Source of the DNA: Burkholderia sp. WP9
Lineage (GTDB): Bacteria; Pseudomonadota; Gammaproteobacteria; Burkholderiales; Burkholderiaceae
DNA: 64,000 nt
Assembly: GCF_900104795.1 (NCBI RefSeq)
Contig: NZ_FNTG01000001.1
Span: forward strand, 310,001-374,000
Reading direction: 5' to 3'
Below the pieces are notes generated by a model. The model had not been told where the DNA came from. It saw nothing but the letters and a program-made list of their open reading frames with translations, and did not search any database. Below, one piece after another: positions 9,172 through 18,509 of the stretch (positions within the stretch are counted from its first letter, which is position 1; every line of letters begins with the position of its first letter). Made by a program: the position numbers and the translations under genes.

Positions 9172-10251
9172 TTAGCCCCGCCGCCCGTTGCTGCCCAGCA
9201 GCGCGGCGGGAATCGGGAACGACGACAAGGCCGACGAAGCCTCGCTTACCGACGATTCGGCACCGCGCGTGCCGATGCCCACAACCGGGTTCACGATATG
9301 CGCGGTGCCGCTGTGCCACATGGCGGCATACTGAGCCCACGGTTGCGCGCTGCGAGCGGCTTCACTGTCTTTTTCGTGGACATCGAGCGTTCGGGAAACG
9401 CGCGCGGTTTGCCGGATGCCTTGTCTGTTCGCTTCGTCGCGAGCGATATCGACGACTTCTGTGATCGCCTCGATCGCATTGACGGCCCGCTCGGCCTCGC
9501 TGATCTCCGGCATGATGGCATCGGCATCCTGCTTGCCGTCGCACAACTCGACGCGATATCCGTGTGCATACATCGTGCGTAGCTGAACGCCTGACGCGCC
9601 GTTCAGCCCCAGCTTCTTGCGCAGTTTGTAGATGTGCTGTTCGAGCGTGCGTCCGACGATATCTTCCGTACTGCTCCAGATCGCACCGGCAATCTGCCGG
9701 CGGCTCACATATTCACCCGCGCGCGAGAACAGCAGCCAGGCGATGGCGAACTCACGAACCGTCAGGCGGATTTCGCGTTCGTCCACCAGCACCGTGCCGG
9801 TACGCCGGTCCAGCCGGTAAGGGCCGAGTTCGGCCCGATCTTCGGATTGCAACGGCGGCGGCGACTGAAAGCGGCGCAATGCCTGGTAGGTGCGTACTTC
9901 GAGTTCTCCCTGGTCGATCGGTGAGAGCACGACGTCGTCGGCGCCGACTTCGAAAGCGCGCTCGATGCTGTCGCGATCGGCAAACGCGCCGATCACGATC
10001 AACGGCGCGCGGCGGTCGCCATAGCAGGCTCGCCTTGCGAAGACCGCGCGCGTCGCGTCGATTCCCGTTGCCGCGTCCACAAGAATGGCGTGATAGTCCT
10101 CCCGATAGATCGCCCGTGAGAGCGCGACGTCATCGAGGAAGCGGCAGCATTCGATCGTATCGTCGCGAAAGCATTGGCAAATCAGATTGAACAGGCTGCT
10201 GCTGGTAGTCATCACGGCGAATTTCAACATGCCCTCCGGGGATTGATGCAT
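9172..10251 (-). CDS. hrpG: OmpR-type response regulator, HrpG class
   Basis: HrpG proteins are OmpR-family regulators at the top of the hrp cascade in Ralstonia, Xanthomonas and Burkholderia. The 359-residue product has a degenerate receiver domain (about residues 10-130) and a clear winged-helix DNA-binding domain (about 145-240) ending KKLGLNGASGVQLRTMYAHGYRVEL. A ~115-residue Ala/Glu-rich C-terminal extension follows. The receiver keeps an Asp in ILVDAATG, but the usual Lys of the KP motif appears to be Ser (DDVVLSPID). Start ATG 10251 is preferred over TTG 10266. Transcription is convergent with sctC and divergent from the Rieske operon. The Hrp role is inferred from domains and position. 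Confidence 0.8.
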   Translation of the reverse strand: MHQSPEGMLKFAVMTTSSSLFNLICQCFRDDTIECCRFLDDVALSRAIYREDYHAILVDAATGIDATRAVFARRACYGDRRAPLIVIGAFADRDSIERAFEVGADDVVLSPIDQGELEVRTYQALRRFQSPPPLQSEDRAELGPYRLDRRTGTVLVDEREIRLTVREFAIAWLLFSRAGEYVSRRQIAGAIWSSTEDIVGRTLEQHIYKLRKKLGLNGASGVQLRTMYAHGYRVELCDGKQDADAIMPEISEAERAVNAIEAITEVVDIARDEANRQGIRQTARVSRTLDVHEKDSEAARSAQPWAQYAAMWHSGTAHIVNPVVGIGTRGAESSVSEASSALSSFPIPAALLGSNGRRG

Positions 10252-10725
10252 AAGTTTGCTTCCCAAACCGCGTTGCTTGTCCCGAAAATTACGGTCCTTA
10301 AAATATCAGGGCTGTAACGAATTGTTTCGCCCTAACATGCACTGAAGCAGCATGAAAGATTCGGAATTTGTTTCGCATCGTTTCAATCCGGTCAATAACC
10401 GGACAGATCGCGGCTATTAGCCGGGAGATGAACGGCTAAATACGAATTCGGCATCAATTACCTTATCGTTTGCCTTAACGGGTAAAAGAGACCCGGGCCG
10501 CCGGGAATCGCATGCGAAGCAAGGTTCGCAGCACCTTTCAGGTTCGCAAGCCGTATTTATCTTTGTTGAGCATCTCGAATGCGCATTTTGTGAATGCGGC
10601 TTCGCATTTGCCTGAGCTTTGTTGAATCTGTGGGATGACCGGGCTAATTACACTCGCATGAGGCGGCCGCCCAATGCGGCGCCGCGCCGTGTTTTTCCTC
10701 TGCCGATTCCATTGCGAGTGGTCTC
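10252..10725. other. Divergent regulatory interval between hrpG and the Rieske oxygenase operon
   Basis: About 470 bases without a credible gene and visibly richer in A and T than its surroundings. It should hold the promoters of hrpG (leftward) and of the oxygenase operon (rightward). It contains an 8-base direct repeat GGTTCGCA at 10523-10530 and 10541-10548. This places two TTCG elements 14 bases apart, similar to but not matching the 16-base hrpII spacing. A short palindrome GGCTATTAGCC lies at 10412-10422. No exact hrpII box was found on either strand. Confidence 0.5.
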
Positions 10726-11823
10726 ATGTCCTTTCTGTTAAACGCCTGGCATGTCGCCGCTTTTGCGCACGAGGTTCGCGCCGACCTGCCGCTCACGCGC
10801 ACGCTGCTCGGGCGGCCGGTAGTGCTGTATCGCGATGCCGGACAGCGTGCCGTCGCGCTCGACGATCGCTGCGCGCATCGCTTCGCGCCGCTCTCGAAAG
10901 GCCGTATCGTCGACGGCGTGCTCGAATGTCCGTATCACGGTCTGCGCTTTAACGCGAGCGGGCAGTGCGTGCACAATCCGCACGGCGACGGCCGCGTGCC
11001 GGCGGGCGCGAAGGTGCGTGCGTACCCGTCGATCGAACGTTACGGCGCCATCTGGTTCTGGCCGGGCGACCCCGCCCACGCCGACGCGGCGTTGGTGCCG
11101 TCGTTTCCTTTCGTCGATCCCGCGACCAACGTCACGCACGACGGTTATCTGCATACGCGCGCCCACTATCAGCTGAGCGCCGATAACCTGCTCGATCTGA
11201 GCCACTTCCAGTTCCTCCATCCCGACACGCTCGGCAGCGAGGCAATTGCACGCGGCGACGTGCAGTCGGGCAGTCTCGGAGATACAGTCTGGGTTCGCCG
11301 CAGCACTTACGACGAAGCGCTGCAGCCGTTCGTCGCGCAAGGCTTCGGGATTCCACCCGGCACGCGGGTGGATCGCTGGATGGATGTGCGCTGGACGCCT
11401 CCCGGATTGCTCTCCATCGTGGTCGGCGTAACGGCGGCGGGCATGCCGCGCGAAGCGGGGCTGATCGCGCCGTCCGCGCATTGGCTGACGCCGGAAACCG
11501 AGTGCACGACACACTATTTCTTCGCGTTCGGTCTGCCCAGTGAGATGGGCGACGCGGCGCGCGGTCTGGTGCGCTATGCCGTCGAAGGTCTGATGAAGCC
11601 GTTCGAGTGCGAAGACTTGCCGATGCTCGAAGCGCAGCAGAAGAATCTCGGCGACAACGACTTCTGGGCGATGCAGCCGGCGCTGCTGCCCATCGACGCC
11701 GGCGCGATTCGCGCACGACGCGTGATGGAGCGGCTGATTGCGGCGGAGCAAGGGGCGAACGCTGCGCAGGCGCGCACGATCGCGATTACGCCGGTGGCGG
11801 ACACTTCGCAAGCGTTGGCGTGA
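10726..11823 (+). CDS. Rieske non-heme iron oxygenase (vanillate demethylase-like alpha subunit)
   Basis: This enzyme family inserts oxygen into aromatic or ring substrates, or removes O-/N-methyl groups, and needs a separate reductase. The 365-residue protein has an N-terminal Rieske domain with cluster ligands C49-x-H51 and C68-x2-H71 (CPYHGLRF). The catalytic domain has an iron motif D157-x2-H160-x4-H165 within NLLDLSHFQFLH. The closest named relatives by pattern are vanillate O-demethylase oxygenase and similar single-component-type oxygenases. No ferredoxin reductase gene is nearby. The stop overlaps the start of the MenD-like gene (ATGA), so the two are co-translated. The substrate cannot be told from sequence. 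Confidence 0.88.
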   Translation: MSFLLNAWHVAAFAHEVRADLPLTRTLLGRPVVLYRDAGQRAVALDDRCAHRFAPLSKGRIVDGVLECPYHGLRFNASGQCVHNPHGDGRVPAGAKVRAYPSIERYGAIWFWPGDPAHADAALVPSFPFVDPATNVTHDGYLHTRAHYQLSADNLLDLSHFQFLHPDTLGSEAIARGDVQSGSLGDTVWVRRSTYDEALQPFVAQGFGIPPGTRVDRWMDVRWTPPGLLSIVVGVTAAGMPREAGLIAPSAHWLTPETECTTHYFFAFGLPSEMGDAARGLVRYAVEGLMKPFECEDLPMLEAQQKNLGDNDFWAMQPALLPIDAGAIRARRVMERLIAAEQGANAAQARTIAITPVADTSQALA

Positions 11824-13829
11824 TGAGCGCCGTTCCCGCCACCGCGGCGCGCGGTGAATCACTCAACACGGTATGGGTGGAGTTCATCGTCGAGATGTTG
11901 AGCGCGGCCGGTGTGCGTCATGCGGTGTTGTGTCCCGGTGGCCGCGCGAGCGCGATGTGTCTTGCCCTCGACGCGCATCCACGAATCGCCGTCGAAATGA
12001 TCAGTACGGACGAGCGCAGCGGCGCGTTCGTCGCACTCGGGATCGCGAAAGCGAGCGGCGCACCGGTCGCGATCGTCACGACGTCCGGCTCGGCGGTTGC
12101 CAATGTCTTGCCGGCCTTGACCGAAGCGGACGCCTGCGGTGTGGCGCTTGTCGTACTGACGTGCGACCGGCCGCGTGGGCTGCGCGGCGCTGGCTTCGGA
12201 CAGACGGCGGACCATCTCGGTGCGACCCGCGCGTTCGTGCGCGCACAGGCGGACCTGGCCGATCCCGAGGACTCCGCACGAGCCGTGGAGCGAGCGCGCG
12301 GCGAGATCGCGGCCGTGCTGGCCGCCATGTTCGAGGGCGTGCCCGATCTCGGCGACAGCCTGTCACGCGCCGACGCGCATCCATCGTCGATGCGGCCAAC
12401 GCGTGGTCCAGTGCATCTGAACGTTCCGCTGGCCGGTGTCTACGACGCGCTCGAAACGCAGCCGGTGTCGCTCGGGACGGTCCGCGCGGCACGAGCCGCG
12501 CGGACCGAGGCAGACAGCGGCGCATGTGCGCCCACTGCTTCGCAAGATCGCAGCGCGTCTCTATACGCCGACTCCCGCTTATCCGACAGGTCTGCCACGC
12601 TGATCGTCGAACGCGTCATGGCGCGTGTGCTCGCGAGGCGCGGCAGCCGACCGCTCAGTGACGGTCTCGACGGGTTGATCGTGGTCGGCCCGGAACCGGG
12701 CGTGCCACCCGAGGCGATCTTCGCGCTGGCCGCGGCGAGTGGCTTTCCCGTGCTTGCCGATGCGGGCAGCGGGCTGCGCTCGGGGCCGTTTGCATTGGCG
12801 CCGCAAGCGGCTGCGCACGGCGCGGCGGGCGCATTGATCGTCAACGCATTCGATGTGTTCGGCGGCGCGGCGCGGCTCGCGTCGGCGCGCGCGGAACTGA
12901 TCGTGCGCTTCGGCCTCGCGCCGGTCATGCCGGTGCTGCATGCGTACCTCGAAACGCATGCCGACGTGCCCACCATCAAGATCGCGCCTTGTCGTGTCGC
13001 GCATGACTATCTGCACCCGGCGCTGGATCCGCGCGATGTGGTGGTCGCCGCTTCGCCAGCGACGCTGGATGAGATGGCTGCGGCGTTGTGCGAGGCCGTG
13101 CCCGTGCCGTTACGTCGGACTGCCAGTACCAGTGCCAGTCCCAACACAGCGGCGAAGCCTGCCGCGCCCGTCGCCTTTTCCTGGCGTGACCGCTGGGCGA
13201 GCGTTGCCGCCTACGGTGCGCGCGAACGGCGCGCGTGCGTTGCGGCGCTCCCCTGGGGTGAAGTGTCGGCGGTTCATCGCGTGCTGGCTGTGCCCGGCTT
13301 TGCCTTCGTCCATCTCGGCAATTCCATGTCGATGCGTCACGCCGATATCGGCTACGACGTGCGTGCCGCGCGCCAGACTATCTATGTGAACCGCGGTGTG
13401 AGCGGCATCGACGGCACGCTGGCGACGTTCATCGGCGAAGCGCTCGCGCGCCGCGATGCGGGTCTGTTGCTGCTCGGCGATCAGGCGTTGATTCACGATC
13501 TCTCCTCGCTGGCGAGCGCGCAACGTGTGAGTACGCCGGCCTGCCTATGCGTGCTCGACAACGGCGGAGGCGCGATCTTCGACTTCTTGCCGATCTCGCG
13601 AGCACCGGCTTATCGGCGCACGATCCGCAATCCTTACCAGCTCAATATCGGCGCACTGGCGCAGGCGTTCGGGCTGGCGCATCGCCGTGTCGAGACGCGA
13701 GACACGCTGGACGAGGCGCTCGCAGAGGCGCGTGATCACGCCGGCGTGACGATCGTCGAAGTGGCGGTCGATCCGTACTCCGGTGCGCTGCAAATGCAGC
13801 AACTTGCTCAAGCGTTAGGTGCGGCATGA
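11823..13829 (+). CDS. MenD-like thiamine-diphosphate-dependent enzyme
   Basis: Classical MenD joins a 2-oxoglutarate-derived unit to isochorismate in menaquinone synthesis. This 668-residue protein matches MenD along its length. The N-terminal part reads CPGGRASAM, with the cofactor-activating Glu at residue 64 (STDER) and VTTSGSAVANVLPALTEA. The C-terminal part has NRGVSGIDG, GDQALIHDLSSL and a DNGGGAIFDFLP segment for diphosphate and metal binding. It is about 110 residues longer than E. coli MenD, mainly through central insertions, and the SR of the MenD PGSRS loop is GR here. No other menaquinone gene is nearby. It overlaps both neighbours by four bases, so it probably works with the oxygenase and the pyruvyl transferase-like protein on an unknown product. 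Confidence 0.82.
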   Translation: MSAVPATAARGESLNTVWVEFIVEMLSAAGVRHAVLCPGGRASAMCLALDAHPRIAVEMISTDERSGAFVALGIAKASGAPVAIVTTSGSAVANVLPALTEADACGVALVVLTCDRPRGLRGAGFGQTADHLGATRAFVRAQADLADPEDSARAVERARGEIAAVLAAMFEGVPDLGDSLSRADAHPSSMRPTRGPVHLNVPLAGVYDALETQPVSLGTVRAARAARTEADSGACAPTASQDRSASLYADSRLSDRSATLIVERVMARVLARRGSRPLSDGLDGLIVVGPEPGVPPEAIFALAAASGFPVLADAGSGLRSGPFALAPQAAAHGAAGALIVNAFDVFGGAARLASARAELIVRFGLAPVMPVLHAYLETHADVPTIKIAPCRVAHDYLHPALDPRDVVVAASPATLDEMAAALCEAVPVPLRRTASTSASPNTAAKPAAPVAFSWRDRWASVAAYGARERRACVAALPWGEVSAVHRVLAVPGFAFVHLGNSMSMRHADIGYDVRAARQTIYVNRGVSGIDGTLATFIGEALARRDAGLLLLGDQALIHDLSSLASAQRVSTPACLCVLDNGGGAIFDFLPISRAPAYRRTIRNPYQLNIGALAQAFGLAHRRVETRDTLDEALAEARDHAGVTIVEVAVDPYSGALQMQQLAQALGAA

Positions 13830-15247
13830 TGGATTGGGACCTTGCCGACAGCCCATTGCAGCGGTCGCTCGCCGCGCTGAACCGATATGCGGACGCTCCC
13901 GCGCCAGACGAGGTATTTCTCGACGACATGCGGCGACGCATCGACGCGGCGCGGCGTGCGCCCGTGCGCAGCGATCCCGGAGAAAATCGAAACGCGCCGC
14001 GCAACACATTGCGCGACACGCCGCGCGTGCTGTTGCTCGGCTACAGCGGCGCGGGCAATACCGGTGCCGATCTGCGCACGATCGAGACGATCGCGCAGTT
14101 GCGTCGTCTGCTCGCGCCGCGCGAGCCCCGTATCACGCTGTTCGCGCTGGGCGACTGCTTCGATCATCCGCTGCTTGCCGGCACGCCGCGTCTCATGCCC
14201 GCGCTGCCGTATCTGCCCGATGCGCTCGACGCCGCCGTGCGCGACGCCGATCTCGTGCTGAACGTGGAGGGCTCGACCTATACGTCGAAGTTTTCCGACT
14301 CGTTGGCGGGCGTGCTGATCGGCGGAATCGCGCTCGCGCATGCGCACGGGCGGGCGGCGATTGCGTACGGTGTCGATAGCGGCACGATGAGCGCAGCGCT
14401 CACGCGCTTTGTCGAACGCCACGCGCAGGCCGGAGAAGTCATTTGCCGCAACGACGCGGCGCGCGCGCAGCTCGCGTCGCTCGGTGTGAGCGCGCAAGCG
14501 GGCGCCGATACCGCGTGGACCTATCGGGCACACTCCGCAGTGCGCGATCGGGCTCACGATGGGCCGCACGGCCCACGGCGCGCGGTGCTCTGTCCCAACA
14601 ATCCGTTCTGGTGGCCGGTGCACGCCGACGCGGCGCGAGCGCGTGAGCTCGACGCGCGTCGCGAAGTATCGCCGCTGCGCTATGGGCCGTTGCATTTCCA
14701 CTGCTGGGACGCGTCGCGCGCCGAGGCCTATCACGCCTATCTGGATCGATTCGCGCGGATTGCTGTCGGCTTGAGGGAGCAGGGGTACACGCCGGTGCTG
14801 GTGGGCATGGAGCAACTCGATCGCGGCGCCTGCGCCGATCTGGCGGCCCGTGTGCCGTTCCCGATCGAGATCGTCGCGCGCGGCCCGCAGACGCTCGACG
14901 AAGTGGCCGCCACGGTCGCGCATGCCGCATGTGTGGTGACGACACGCTATCACGCGGCAGTGCTCGCGATCTCGCATGGCGTGCCGGTGTTCGGGCTGTC
15001 GATGGACGCGCGCATCGAGCGCTTGCTGAGCGAGGCGGGTTGCGCGCGATGGAGCGCGGCCTGCGATGACGTCGGCGGCGCGCAGGCCGCGCTCGCGGCC
15101 ATTGCATCGCTGCGCGATGAAGGTGTGCGCGGCGCGTTGCTGGGCGCATACGGCGACTATGCGCGCCTGCAACGCGCCCGCTTCGACGGGATGGGTGAGC
15201 GGGTGCGTGCCGTGCTCGAAGGCGCGGCGCGCCTCGATCAAACCTGA
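13826..15247 (+). CDS. Polysaccharide pyruvyl transferase-family protein
   Basis: Members of this family transfer pyruvate from phosphoenolpyruvate to sugars, or act in related glycan or peptide tailoring. The 473-residue product shows the family start LLLGYSGAGNTGADLRTIET, an internal segment VLNVEGSTYTSKFSDSLAGV and the C-terminal ACVVTTRYHAAVLAISHGVPVFGLSMDARIERLL. The last of these matches the conserved region containing the RxH motif (TRYHA). The first ~65 residues are Arg/Ala-rich and not clearly part of the domain. ATG 13826 overlaps the MenD-like stop. The 3' end overlaps the convergent candidate-effector gene by ten bases. The acceptor is unknown. Confidence 0.75.
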   Translation: MMDWDLADSPLQRSLAALNRYADAPAPDEVFLDDMRRRIDAARRAPVRSDPGENRNAPRNTLRDTPRVLLLGYSGAGNTGADLRTIETIAQLRRLLAPREPRITLFALGDCFDHPLLAGTPRLMPALPYLPDALDAAVRDADLVLNVEGSTYTSKFSDSLAGVLIGGIALAHAHGRAAIAYGVDSGTMSAALTRFVERHAQAGEVICRNDAARAQLASLGVSAQAGADTAWTYRAHSAVRDRAHDGPHGPRRAVLCPNNPFWWPVHADAARARELDARREVSPLRYGPLHFHCWDASRAEAYHAYLDRFARIAVGLREQGYTPVLVGMEQLDRGACADLAARVPFPIEIVARGPQTLDEVAATVAHAACVVTTRYHAAVLAISHGVPVFGLSMDARIERLLSEAGCARWSAACDDVGGAQAALAAIASLRDEGVRGALLGAYGDYARLQRARFDGMGERVRAVLEGAARLDQT

Positions 15248-18200
15248 GCCGACAGATAGCTCAGTTCCCGCTGCGCACTAACCTGCTTGACCGCCTGCGC
15301 GGTGCCGACATACGAAAGCCCCGACGTGCGCGAGGCCGAATTCGACTCGTAGCTGTACAGCACGTGATTCGTCCAGCTTGCCGGCGACTCGAGCAGACGC
15401 GCGATCTCGCCGCGAATCCGCAGCATTTCCCTCTGCTCGTCGGCGCTCGGCGTGCGGCCGCCCTGCTCGTACATGCGCAGCGTGCCGCGATACGCGTTGA
15501 TCTCGGCGGCCGCCTGCGGCACGATGCGCTGCCGCTCGCCGTAGTACTGATTGCCGCGAGTCGCGTTGAGCTTGACCTTGGTCTGGTACAGGTTCAACGC
15601 CGCCTGGTCGCCGTTCATCGAATGAGTCCATTCGTCATTGCGACTGTCGATGTATTGCAGGTAGTTGCCGACGCTCGTGAACTCGGTGTCGCGATAGGTG
15701 CGCTCGGGCACGATGTCGCCGCTTTCTTCATAGAGCCGCAGCGTCGAACCGGTGCCGGTCTGCATCAGGGTCGTGCCGAAGCCCACCAGCGGCGCGCTCG
15801 AAAACGACAGTGAGTTGAAGGGCCCGACGTTGCCGATCGGCACCGGCGGCGGGCTCGCCACCAGCGTGGCGCTGCCGTTGACCGCGAAGCGATGCCCGCT
15901 GCTCGATTTGTCGACGTTGCGCGCGCCGCTCTGATCGGTCGCATGTGCCTTGCTCGAACTGAGCACGGCCTCGGCCGTGACGAGCGGCCCGAACTTGACG
16001 TTGGCCGGGCTCACGTAACGCGCGCCACCCGTCACGGCAACCGAGCCGTAGTTCGAACGGCTCTTGTTGTCGACCCAGCCGATCGACACGTCCGGATCGG
16101 CAAAGAACTTGTCCGCCATGCCGTTCCACAATTCGTCCTTGGTGCGCGGCAGTTGTCCTCCGGGACCGGCTCCGCCGAGCGTGCGCACCACGTCGGTCAT
16201 CTTGCCGCGCCATGCCTCGGGATCGTTGCTGCCGGTCTGGTCGAACGGCGTGCGGATCACCACGCCGCGGGGATTGCTGGTGTCGCGTCCGCCGATCACG
16301 GACCCGTAGCCGCTTGCCATCGCCTTGCCGCCAGCGAGCGACCAGCCAATGAAGCCGCCCACGCCCAGGTGCGCGGACTTGCGGTTGTCGGTGCCGATGA
16401 ACATCTCGCCGTGATGCGAGGTGGAGCCGACTTCGAGCAGCGCGTGACGGCCTTTCAGATAGCGCACGTCCGGCGCCACCGACGCGCTCGGCGCGCCGAC
16501 GAGCCCGAGCGCGGTCGCGATATTCTCGGAGATGTTCGCGTCCAGCCCATACACGCCGCCGCTCGACATCTGCACGCTCCACGTTTTCGGCACGTTTTCG
16601 ACCAGATGGCACAACGAATCGATATTGCCTTGCGGCGTGGCCGGCGTCGCCACCGGATCCTGGCGGATCGCCTGCATACGGTCGAGATTTTCGCCGAGCG
16701 TGCGGCCGGTCGCGCCGATCGGCGCATTCATGTCCGCGCCCGATTCGGTGGCCCAGGCGCGCAGCGTCTCGGCGTTCATGTTCGGCAGATCGCGGAACGC
16801 CGGGCTGTCGCGCACCGTGTTCCTGTCGACGTTCAGCGCGCCAGCAACGTCGCGCGCAATCTGGTTGCGCTGCAGGCGGCCGAATTTCGTATCGTCGCGC
16901 AACCAGCCCTTGGTGCCGATGCTCGCCTTCCAGTTGCGCAGTGCGGCGGCGCGCACCGCGGCGTTCATCGTCGCATTGTTCGGCGCTTCGCCGCGCCGCC
17001 GTTGCGGTGCGCTCACCACCTGCGTATTCAGCGCATCGACCACCGTATCGATGGATTGGAGCGTGCTGAAGTCCTTGTCCGGATGATCCATCAGACCGCC
17101 GGCAGTACCCATGCCGAGCGCCGAGATCGGGTCCTTCTCGTGGCCGAAGCTTTGCTTGACGCCGCTGCGAAAACGCTGCGCGGTGCGGTTCATCCACGAA
17201 CCGGTGCGTGCCGAGGTGGCATTGCGCTGCGCGTGCTTGACCACCGAGAACATCCGGTTCTGCACCTGGCCGACATCGGCTTCGGCGATCCCGTTGCGAT
17301 GCGCCAGGTAAGCCGAGCGCAAACGCGTGTCCGGTTGCGCGCGCGGATTGTCGAGCAGCGCGTTGCCGCACAGCATCGCCTTGGCAGTCTGCGTATGCGG
17401 CGCCAGCGCGAGGCTGATCGCGGCTTGCTGCTGGCTTTGCGCGACCTGGGTGTTGGGGTGGCGTTCGGCGGCCGGCAGCATGGCGTTGGCCGCTTCGCCG
17501 AGTTCACGCAGTGAGCCGGGTTTTTCCATGCCGTTCGGCCATGCCGACAACAGTGTGTCCGCGGCGCGCCAGGTTTGCCAGTCGGCTTGCGCGTGGACCT
17601 TGCGGTCGCGCTCGGTGGGCGCCTGGAGATTGCCGCCCAGCGGCGGCGCCGCCTCGACGTCGCGCAGCGCGTGGAAAGCGGCTTGCGAGCGCGCCATCGC
17701 GCAGCGGGTGGCAAACGCATCGCGCGCCTGCTGCGCGTTGGGATGCGCGATCGTGCCTTGCAGCACGCCGAGCACGTCGTTCGCGCGCTGCACGTTGCCG
17801 CCCGTCGCTTCCGCCAGCGCGTGACCGAGAAAGCGCGCCTTGGCGAGCGGCGGATCGCCGCGCCGCGCTTGTGGAATCGCTTCGCGGATGTCGTGCAGCA
17901 GCGCGTTGCGGTCGGTTTCGAACTGGGTGCCCGGTTCGGCCGGAAAGCTCGCGGCAAGATGCGCGTCGGCCGCGGCCTCGTTGCGCAGTTCGGTGCTCGC
18001 TTGCGACGCGGCGCGCTCGTTCTTGCCGACCGCGCTCTTCACATTGGTGTTGTTGTGCGATTTGACGCCAAGCGGAGTGCTTGCGTTGGGCTTCGGCGTG
18101 TGCATCTGCTGCGCGCTCGGCTCGATCTCCGGCGCGGGCCGCGACGCGCGCACCGTCGTGCGCGTATGAAACGGCGTATAGGCGCGGCTCGCGCCGCTGC

Positions 18201-18456
18201 CGGTCAGGTCGTTGAAGGGCGAGCCTTGCGGCATCGGGTCACTGCGCGTCTGCCCCGTTGCAAGCGGCGTCTGCACCGGCGCGCTGGGCAGATGGTTGCG
18301 CAATGCGCGCAGCTTGTCGAGCGGGCCGCCGACCACGCGCGTTTCGGGCAGGGGCGTATTGGCCTGCGGCTGATTCGGCTGTGGGGCCGCGGGTTGCTGC
18401 TGTTGCTGAACCGGCGGCGCGCCGCGTGAGAAAGGGTTGCGAATCCCGAATGGCAC
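15238..18456 (-). CDS. Large candidate type III effector (~1072 aa), function unknown
   Basis: No enzyme motif is recognised. The N-terminus is disordered and rich in Gln, Pro, Ser and Arg, with no signal peptide, as usual for secreted effectors. A long helical, Ala/Arg/Asn-rich middle follows. After about residue 640 comes a Gly-rich, beta-like region with repeated short motifs of the type GYGS and GFGT. The end is again helical. The size and layout recall the large Ralstonia Rip and AvrE-like effectors, but I cannot assign a family. GTG 18456 is chosen because GGGAG lies seven bases upstream; ATG 18486 has no ribosome binding site and would leave a very short leader from the predicted promoter. 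A perfect hrpII box lies upstream. The 3' end overlaps the convergent pyruvyl transferase-like gene. Confidence 0.75.
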   Translation of the reverse strand: MPFGIRNPFSRGAPPVQQQQQPAAPQPNQPQANTPLPETRVVGGPLDKLRALRNHLPSAPVQTPLATGQTRSDPMPQGSPFNDLTGSGASRAYTPFHTRTTVRASRPAPEIEPSAQQMHTPKPNASTPLGVKSHNNTNVKSAVGKNERAASQASTELRNEAAADAHLAASFPAEPGTQFETDRNALLHDIREAIPQARRGDPPLAKARFLGHALAEATGGNVQRANDVLGVLQGTIAHPNAQQARDAFATRCAMARSQAAFHALRDVEAAPPLGGNLQAPTERDRKVHAQADWQTWRAADTLLSAWPNGMEKPGSLRELGEAANAMLPAAERHPNTQVAQSQQQAAISLALAPHTQTAKAMLCGNALLDNPRAQPDTRLRSAYLAHRNGIAEADVGQVQNRMFSVVKHAQRNATSARTGSWMNRTAQRFRSGVKQSFGHEKDPISALGMGTAGGLMDHPDKDFSTLQSIDTVVDALNTQVVSAPQRRRGEAPNNATMNAAVRAAALRNWKASIGTKGWLRDDTKFGRLQRNQIARDVAGALNVDRNTVRDSPAFRDLPNMNAETLRAWATESGADMNAPIGATGRTLGENLDRMQAIRQDPVATPATPQGNIDSLCHLVENVPKTWSVQMSSGGVYGLDANISENIATALGLVGAPSASVAPDVRYLKGRHALLEVGSTSHHGEMFIGTDNRKSAHLGVGGFIGWSLAGGKAMASGYGSVIGGRDTSNPRGVVIRTPFDQTGSNDPEAWRGKMTDVVRTLGGAGPGGQLPRTKDELWNGMADKFFADPDVSIGWVDNKSRSNYGSVAVTGGARYVSPANVKFGPLVTAEAVLSSSKAHATDQSGARNVDKSSSGHRFAVNGSATLVASPPPVPIGNVGPFNSLSFSSAPLVGFGTTLMQTGTGSTLRLYEESGDIVPERTYRDTEFTSVGNYLQYIDSRNDEWTHSMNGDQAALNLYQTKVKLNATRGNQYYGERQRIVPQAAAEINAYRGTLRMYEQGGRTPSADEQREMLRIRGEIARLLESPASWTNHVLYSYESNSASRTSGLSYVGTAQAVKQVSAQRELSYLSAQV

Positions 18457-18509
18457 GAGCGGTCTCCCAGGTGAGGACGGTCGCATCGGCTGATTGCCGA
18501 CGATGACGA

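Noticed and set aside
10523..10548. hrpII box in front of the Rieske operon
   Set aside because: The two TTCG elements are separated by 14, not 16, bases and no YANNNT element follows at the right distance. Noted only as a direct repeat.
15892..17514. A 540-codon plus-strand frame inside the large candidate effector
   Set aside because: Arg/His/Ala-rich shadow composition, no start context and fully antisense to the effector gene, which has effector-like composition and its own hrpII promoter.
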